Shown piece by piece: positions 59,962-64,000 of a stretch of 64,000 nt of DNA. This stretch comes from Oxalobacteraceae sp. CFBP 8761. GTDB lineage: Bacteria; Pseudomonadota; Gammaproteobacteria; Burkholderiales; Burkholderiaceae_D. Position 1 is the stretch's first letter. Each line of letters begins with the position of its first letter. The DNA lies in assembly GCA_014841595.1 (NCBI GenBank), contig JACYUE010000001.1:847654-911653 (forward strand), written 5' to 3'. Made by a program: the position numbers and the translations under genes. The notes below the pieces were generated by a model, which saw nothing but the letters and a program-made list of their open reading frames with translations, made no database searches and had not been told where the DNA came from.

Positions 59962-61788
59962 TTACGATTTTTCTTTCTTGTTAAGTTCTCGTTCAATGCA
60001 TTCTATGCGAGAGAGATAGTTGCTAGCCACTGAAAATGAGGAATAGGTAAACATCGTATTAGTTCCCTCCGATACTAGCTTCTCCGATAAAGATTTACTG
60101 CTTGAAATTCTTATCATCGCATTCGCAGCATCATTGATGTCAGGATCGGCCCAGGTCCCATTATTTACATGAGGATAATCGCCGGGATTGATTTCGCTGG
60201 GGGTGTAGCTTACTGCGATGCTATTTTTTTTATTGGTAAATGTGCAATTTCCGGAGTAATCCGTAACGATGACTGGTTTCTTCAACAGCATCGCTTCAGC
60301 GATATTTCGGCCGAACCCCTCAGCTCGATGCAGAGAGATGAAGCAATCACATACCGCGTAGAGATCAAGCAAATCTGAACGCATTAGAGATTGGCTAATT
60401 AAATAAATTCGCCTGTCGTTTGAAACTAGGCTCTTCAATTCTTCCCACTGCTCATTGAAATCTGTCGGAATTAGGGTTTTTATCACTAGAGCAACGTCGT
60501 CGGATTCGGGAAATGCCCTTGTAAATGCTTGTACACAGGCCATCGGATTCTTACGGGAAGATGACGATCGAAAATCGTATGAAAAATAGAATAAAAATTT
60601 TTCCTTTGGTAAAGAGAAATCGTATCGAGTTTTTCTTCTCACAGGAGAAATTTCGACGGCCATAGGCATATATAGGACCATGACGGGCGACTTTAGGCTG
60701 ATAGAATCTCTAGTGTATTCGCTTGATGACCAAATTTCGTCGACTAAAGAGAATAGGTGAACCCACTGTCCCGGCCAGTGCGATATTTCCCAAGGCCAAT
60801 ATCCGATGTTATAACGTTTTACTATCCAATTTAAACCTCGCTCTGCCAAGAATCGCGCATGCTCTAATACGGGAAAACAGAACATGTTGATCGAGTGCAA
60901 ATTTTCAGTGGGATGTTGCTTCAATGAATTTCGTGAGCAGTCCACGATTTGCGTAGGTATTGATGTATTGGATAATGCAGAAAGCATCATGCGTGAATCT
61001 TCAGCGATTCCCGAGATTTCCGAAGCGTATCCTACGACATTCACTCCGAAGCTAATTGTTGATTCTTTTTCAGTCTTTCGAGTCAGGACTTTATCATTTT
61101 TTATTGAATTTAATTTTTTGCCTTCCACCGACTGTGAATACCAATCTTTAAAATCTTGAATATTCTCGATCTTGAATAGTTTTCTTAAATCTGATCGGCT
61201 TCTTAGTAAGATATTCTGGTGATTGTTTATACTTGACGGTAGCAGTTCCAGCAAAAAGTCCAATTGCCAAGGTTCTAAAAACAAATTTTTTTTAGATTCA
61301 AAAATTCCGTGGCTTAGATACCAGAGTAATAGTTTGTCACGTCCGTTAGAATTTTCAAGATTGAAATCAAGGTCCGGGCGAGTTGTTAATGTTAGTACCA
61401 TTAACCAAGATAATGCCCTTGAAGCGTCTTGCTTGGGATAATCGCTTTCATTGAACGCTGGCTTAGAAAGAGCTTCCCAGAAACCATCGCATTCTCGTAT
61501 CAACTGGTACTCATTCGCACCGGATGTCATGCACCAACATAAAAATTCCAACCGATTCTGAGATGTATCAAGCGGATATAAGACTTGAAGGTCTTGATCT
61601 CGTAGCTGCCATACGAGTAGCATTGCGCCATAAATCGGTACCGGCAACCCTTCCGATAAAGATTCAATTGGCTCAAAGTAAGCATATGCCGGATGTGAAT
61701 CTTTGTGTTTTGTACGGAATTCTTGTATTGCCAGATTAAGGTTTTCAATGACCTCAATTTCTCTCGAAAGTTTGCAGTATTTATTCAC
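59962..61788 (-). CDS. Glycosyltransferase family 4 protein
   Basis: 608 residues from GTG 61788 (no good ribosome site seen). The first ~235 residues are a helical domain of unknown function. A GT4 enzyme follows: VNVVGYASEISGIAEDSRM, YNIGYWPWEISHWPGQW, VDEIWSSSEYTRDSI and the donor-binding SLHRAEGFGRNIAEAMLLKK with the E-x7-E pair. The WPWEIS and S-S-E-Y-T motifs are characteristic of O-antigen GT4 enzymes. First of the tightly packed low-GC gene run on the minus strand. Confidence 0.87.
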   Translation of the reverse strand: MNKYCKLSREIEVIENLNLAIQEFRTKHKDSHPAYAYFEPIESLSEGLPVPIYGAMLLVWQLRDQDLQVLYPLDTSQNRLEFLCWCMTSGANEYQLIRECDGFWEALSKPAFNESDYPKQDASRALSWLMVLTLTTRPDLDFNLENSNGRDKLLLWYLSHGIFESKKNLFLEPWQLDFLLELLPSSINNHQNILLRSRSDLRKLFKIENIQDFKDWYSQSVEGKKLNSIKNDKVLTRKTEKESTISFGVNVVGYASEISGIAEDSRMMLSALSNTSIPTQIVDCSRNSLKQHPTENLHSINMFCFPVLEHARFLAERGLNWIVKRYNIGYWPWEISHWPGQWVHLFSLVDEIWSSSEYTRDSISLKSPVMVLYMPMAVEISPVRRKTRYDFSLPKEKFLFYFSYDFRSSSSRKNPMACVQAFTRAFPESDDVALVIKTLIPTDFNEQWEELKSLVSNDRRIYLISQSLMRSDLLDLYAVCDCFISLHRAEGFGRNIAEAMLLKKPVIVTDYSGNCTFTNKKNSIAVSYTPSEINPGDYPHVNNGTWADPDINDAANAMIRISSSKSLSEKLVSEGTNTMFTYSSFSVASNYLSRIECIERELNKKEKS

Positions 61789-61880
61789 AATATTTTTGAG
61801 GGTTCAATTCATCGAATATCAAATTATGTCCAGGTTATAGATTGTAATAATTTCGCTAACCTCCATTTTCAATATCTTAA

Positions 61881-64000
61881 TTATTGAGGTTGGCTTATTA
61901 TGTTAAGCCGTCGCTTTCTGCATCGAGGCGGAATTGTAAGGCCTCCGAAACCGTGGCTGTTGGGGTCAAGATTCAAGGATGGGTTATATGAGGGATCTGA
62001 AGTTAGCACGTGTCCCCATTTTTTAATCAATCCATTTAGCTCTCGCGCTGCTCTCGCTTTCTTTTGCAAAGTATCTTCGTTTCCCCGACTAGCTGATTCA
62101 GCATGTAAAAGCTTTGCGTATGGTGTCCACGCAATAGTTTTGCCTGATGCACGTATCTTCAAGCACAGGTCCACATCGTTGAACGCAACAGGAAAATCAT
62201 CGACGGCCATTCCTCCAGAACTCATAAAATCGCCTCGACGGATAAAGAGGCAGGCTGCAGTGCAACCGCTAACTTGCTGTGTCATCTGATTTCGACCGTG
62301 GTCACCCCAATCAGCGTCGGCTAACCGATTGCCGAAATGACCAGCGACGTTTCCAACACCCAGCAGTATTCCGCCATGCTGCACCATCCCATTCGGCCAA
62401 AGTAACTTCGCACCGACCGCACCAACGCCTGGCCGCAATAGCTGCGAGACAATCTCGTCAAGCCAGCCATCATGCAAAGCCTCAATGTCGTTGTTCACGA
62501 GGCCAATAATCTCGCCATTCGCCTGGGCAATTGCCCGATTGTTCAGGTCCGCGTAGTTAAATGGTCCCGGCATTGGCAACACCCGCACACCCTGCTGCGC
62601 AACTTCCGCGAAGTAAGCATGCGTCTCATCGTCGGTCGAGCCGTTGTCGATGATGACGATTTCAAGGTTCGGCCAGTCGGTAAAGCGCTGGATCGAACTA
62701 ATGCAGCGCTGCAGCAGGTCGACACGGTCACGCGTCGGGATCACCAGGCTGATGGTCATGTCCCGCGCGCCTTCCGGCAGCGCATGACGCACACGCCGCG
62801 CTGCCCAGGCAACGCCTTGCGGTGCGTTCGGCAACGGCTCAAGCACTGCCTGCGGCTGCACTGCCAGCGATGCACGCTTGGCGGCTGCAAAACGCGCACT
62901 GCGCTCTTCGGTATTCAATGGCGACGACACGCGCAGCAGCACGCGCGGCACGTGCACGACGCTGGTGGCGCTGTCGTGCCATACCGCAGTTAGTGCATCC
63001 CATGCGAAGCCGGCGGCATGCTCGATGTCTGACAAGCCCTGCGCAACGTCGCTGCGCACCAGGAGGAAATCGAGCGGATAGTCGCTCGCGAACGCGTAAT
63101 CGGGATTCCATGCCGGCTTGAACCACGGCCGGCCTTCAAATTCGCTGTCGGTGTACACGACCTTCGCATCCGGCAGGGCAAAGCCTTCCAGCGCGTACGC
63201 CAGTGCGTGCGTCGTCAGGGTGTCGCCGGCGCGTATGCAGCCGATGACGTCACTGCCGGATGCCAGTGCCTGCGCCAGCAGCGCCGGGAATGGTTGTCCG
63301 GAGAAGGTCTGCGCGGTCATGCCGTGCTGCGCTTGTATGCTCGCGATCGTACGTTCCAGCTGCGCCGCATCGGCGTCGCCGGTGATGATGATGGCGGTGC
63401 TCAGGGTCGGCAGCGTCGCCGGTCCCTCGCGGTCGAAGCGGGCCGACCATTCCGGCCAGGCCGACATGGGCAGGCTGCGTGGCAGGTGTCGCTGGTAGAT
63501 GTCGGCAACGTTCACCAGCAATTCGTCGGCGTCAGCCGGCAGCAGGCCGGCCAGGCCATCGAGGGCGCAGCAGATCGTCAGTGGGCTGCCGTTCAGTGGG
63601 CGGCCATCGTCGTCCACGACGCGCACGCTGTGCATGGCGCCGTCCGCCAGCGAGGCGGGCAGGGCGAGGTCGAAGCCATGGGCGCCGTCGATATGGCCGC
63701 GCATCGATGGGAAGATGATGTTGGCGGTCGCTTGCGCCACCATGTCGTTGCCGACAAAGGCGCGCACCGTCAGCGTTCGGTTCGGATCGGCCGGGTCGAG
63801 CGCCCAGCCGTGCAGGCGCAGGCCGCCGTCGCCGACCACGCTGTTGACGGCTGCCGCTGGCGGCAAGGTCGGCTGACGCAGGCGCACGTGGCCGGTCAGT
63901 GGTGCGGTGGTGTTGGCGATCCGCGCCGAAATCACGCCGGCCGAATGTGCCGGCAGCGCGCCAAGATCGGCCACGAAGCCGTGGCAGACGTCGGTGGCGC
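61881..64000 (-). CDS. Tandem GT2 glycosyltransferase, 5' end beyond the window
   Basis: The frame is open to the right edge, so the start is outside. From the edge inward: a beta-sandwich with LRLHGWALDPADPNRTLTVR, a first degenerate GT2-like domain (KVVYTDSEFEGRPWFKPAWN, lacking a clear D-x-D), then a full GT2 domain with MTISLVIPTRDRVDLLQRCI, IVIIDNGSTDDET, LNNRAIAQANGEIIGLVNND and the acceptor-side VAFNDVDLCLKI. O-antigen-type architecture. By eye GC falls from over 60% at the edge to under 50% in the last ~400 bases, marking the border of the low-GC cassette inside the gene. Confidence 0.88.
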   Translation of the reverse strand, partial: ATDVCHGFVADLGALPAHSAGVISARIANTTAPLTGHVRLRQPTLPPAAAVNSVVGDGGLRLHGWALDPADPNRTLTVRAFVGNDMVAQATANIIFPSMRGHIDGAHGFDLALPASLADGAMHSVRVVDDDGRPLNGSPLTICCALDGLAGLLPADADELLVNVADIYQRHLPRSLPMSAWPEWSARFDREGPATLPTLSTAIIITGDADAAQLERTIASIQAQHGMTAQTFSGQPFPALLAQALASGSDVIGCIRAGDTLTTHALAYALEGFALPDAKVVYTDSEFEGRPWFKPAWNPDYAFASDYPLDFLLVRSDVAQGLSDIEHAAGFAWDALTAVWHDSATSVVHVPRVLLRVSSPLNTEERSARFAAAKRASLAVQPQAVLEPLPNAPQGVAWAARRVRHALPEGARDMTISLVIPTRDRVDLLQRCISSIQRFTDWPNLEIVIIDNGSTDDETHAYFAEVAQQGVRVLPMPGPFNYADLNNRAIAQANGEIIGLVNNDIEALHDGWLDEIVSQLLRPGVGAVGAKLLWPNGMVQHGGILLGVGNVAGHFGNRLADADWGDHGRNQMTQQVSGCTAACLFIRRGDFMSSGGMAVDDFPVAFNDVDLCLKIRASGKTIAWTPYAKLLHAESASRGNEDTLQKKARAARELNGLIKKWGHVLTSDPSYNPSLNLDPNSHGFGGLTIPPRCRKRRLNIISQPQ

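Noticed and set aside
53708..62300. Genomic island flanked by att sites or insertion sequences
   Set aside because: Despite the low GC, no tRNA end, integrase, terminal inverted repeats or flanking direct repeats were found at either border.

Overview
The window reads as chromosomal DNA of a betaproteobacterium of the Oxalobacteraceae, most like the Massilia/Telluria/Duganella/Janthinobacterium group. This rests on gene order and protein flavour (rne-rluC next to moaA, a large Ala/Pro/Arg-rich RNase E tail, flhBAFG-fliA with motC/motD, OmpA-type MotD) and on high GC through most of the sequence. No rRNA, tRNA, CRISPR array, phage or intact insertion sequence was seen.

Layout. 1-16.8 kb is mostly housekeeping: the end of a truncated globin, rmuC, a moaA plus mobA-moeA fusion molybdenum cofactor unit, rne divergent from rluC, a HAD phosphatase, an SppA-type protease, a probable unannotated small RNA with its own promoter and terminator, rsuA, outer-membrane phospholipase pldA, an FAH-family enzyme and a secreted coiled-coil protein of unknown function. 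17-27.7 kb starts with a WecA/MraY-type transferase and continues with a flagellar block (flhB, flhA, flhF, a degenerate flhG, fliA, motC, motD). That block is interrupted by a three-gene opposite-strand cassette carrying a DUF2778 (Tlde1-like L,D-transpeptidase) protein.

27.8-36.6 kb is an orphan type VI secretion island: an M35 metallopeptidase, VgrG, a Tle3-type phospholipase, its Tla3 adaptor and a PAAR tip protein on one strand. A stand-alone secreted copy of the metallopeptidase's N-terminal domain converges on it. No T6SS sheath, baseplate or membrane-complex genes are present. By eye the effector and adaptor are lower in GC than VgrG, with composition breaks inside genes, as expected of an exchanged effector module.

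36.8-53.7 kb holds a PAS-PAS-GGDEF-EAL cyclic-di-GMP protein, an exported methyltransferase, a CPBP-type membrane protein, the dTDP-L-rhamnose operon rfbBDAC, a same-strand ion-homeostasis group (clcA, nhaA, ktrB, ktrA; the last three overlap by a few bases or more), the DUF1800-DUF1501 pair, and a phytanoyl-CoA dioxygenase-like protein whose C-terminus carries a glycan-cluster Y-x-x-N-P-D-V type segment. 53.7-62.3 kb is strongly AT-rich and encodes surface-glycan genes (WcbI-like, pyruvyl transferase, three glycosyltransferases). It joins a high-GC tandem GT2 glycosyltransferase that runs off the right edge. Rhamnose supply from rfbBDAC, the WecA-like initiating transferase and this cassette could all serve one surface polysaccharide; that link is an inference.
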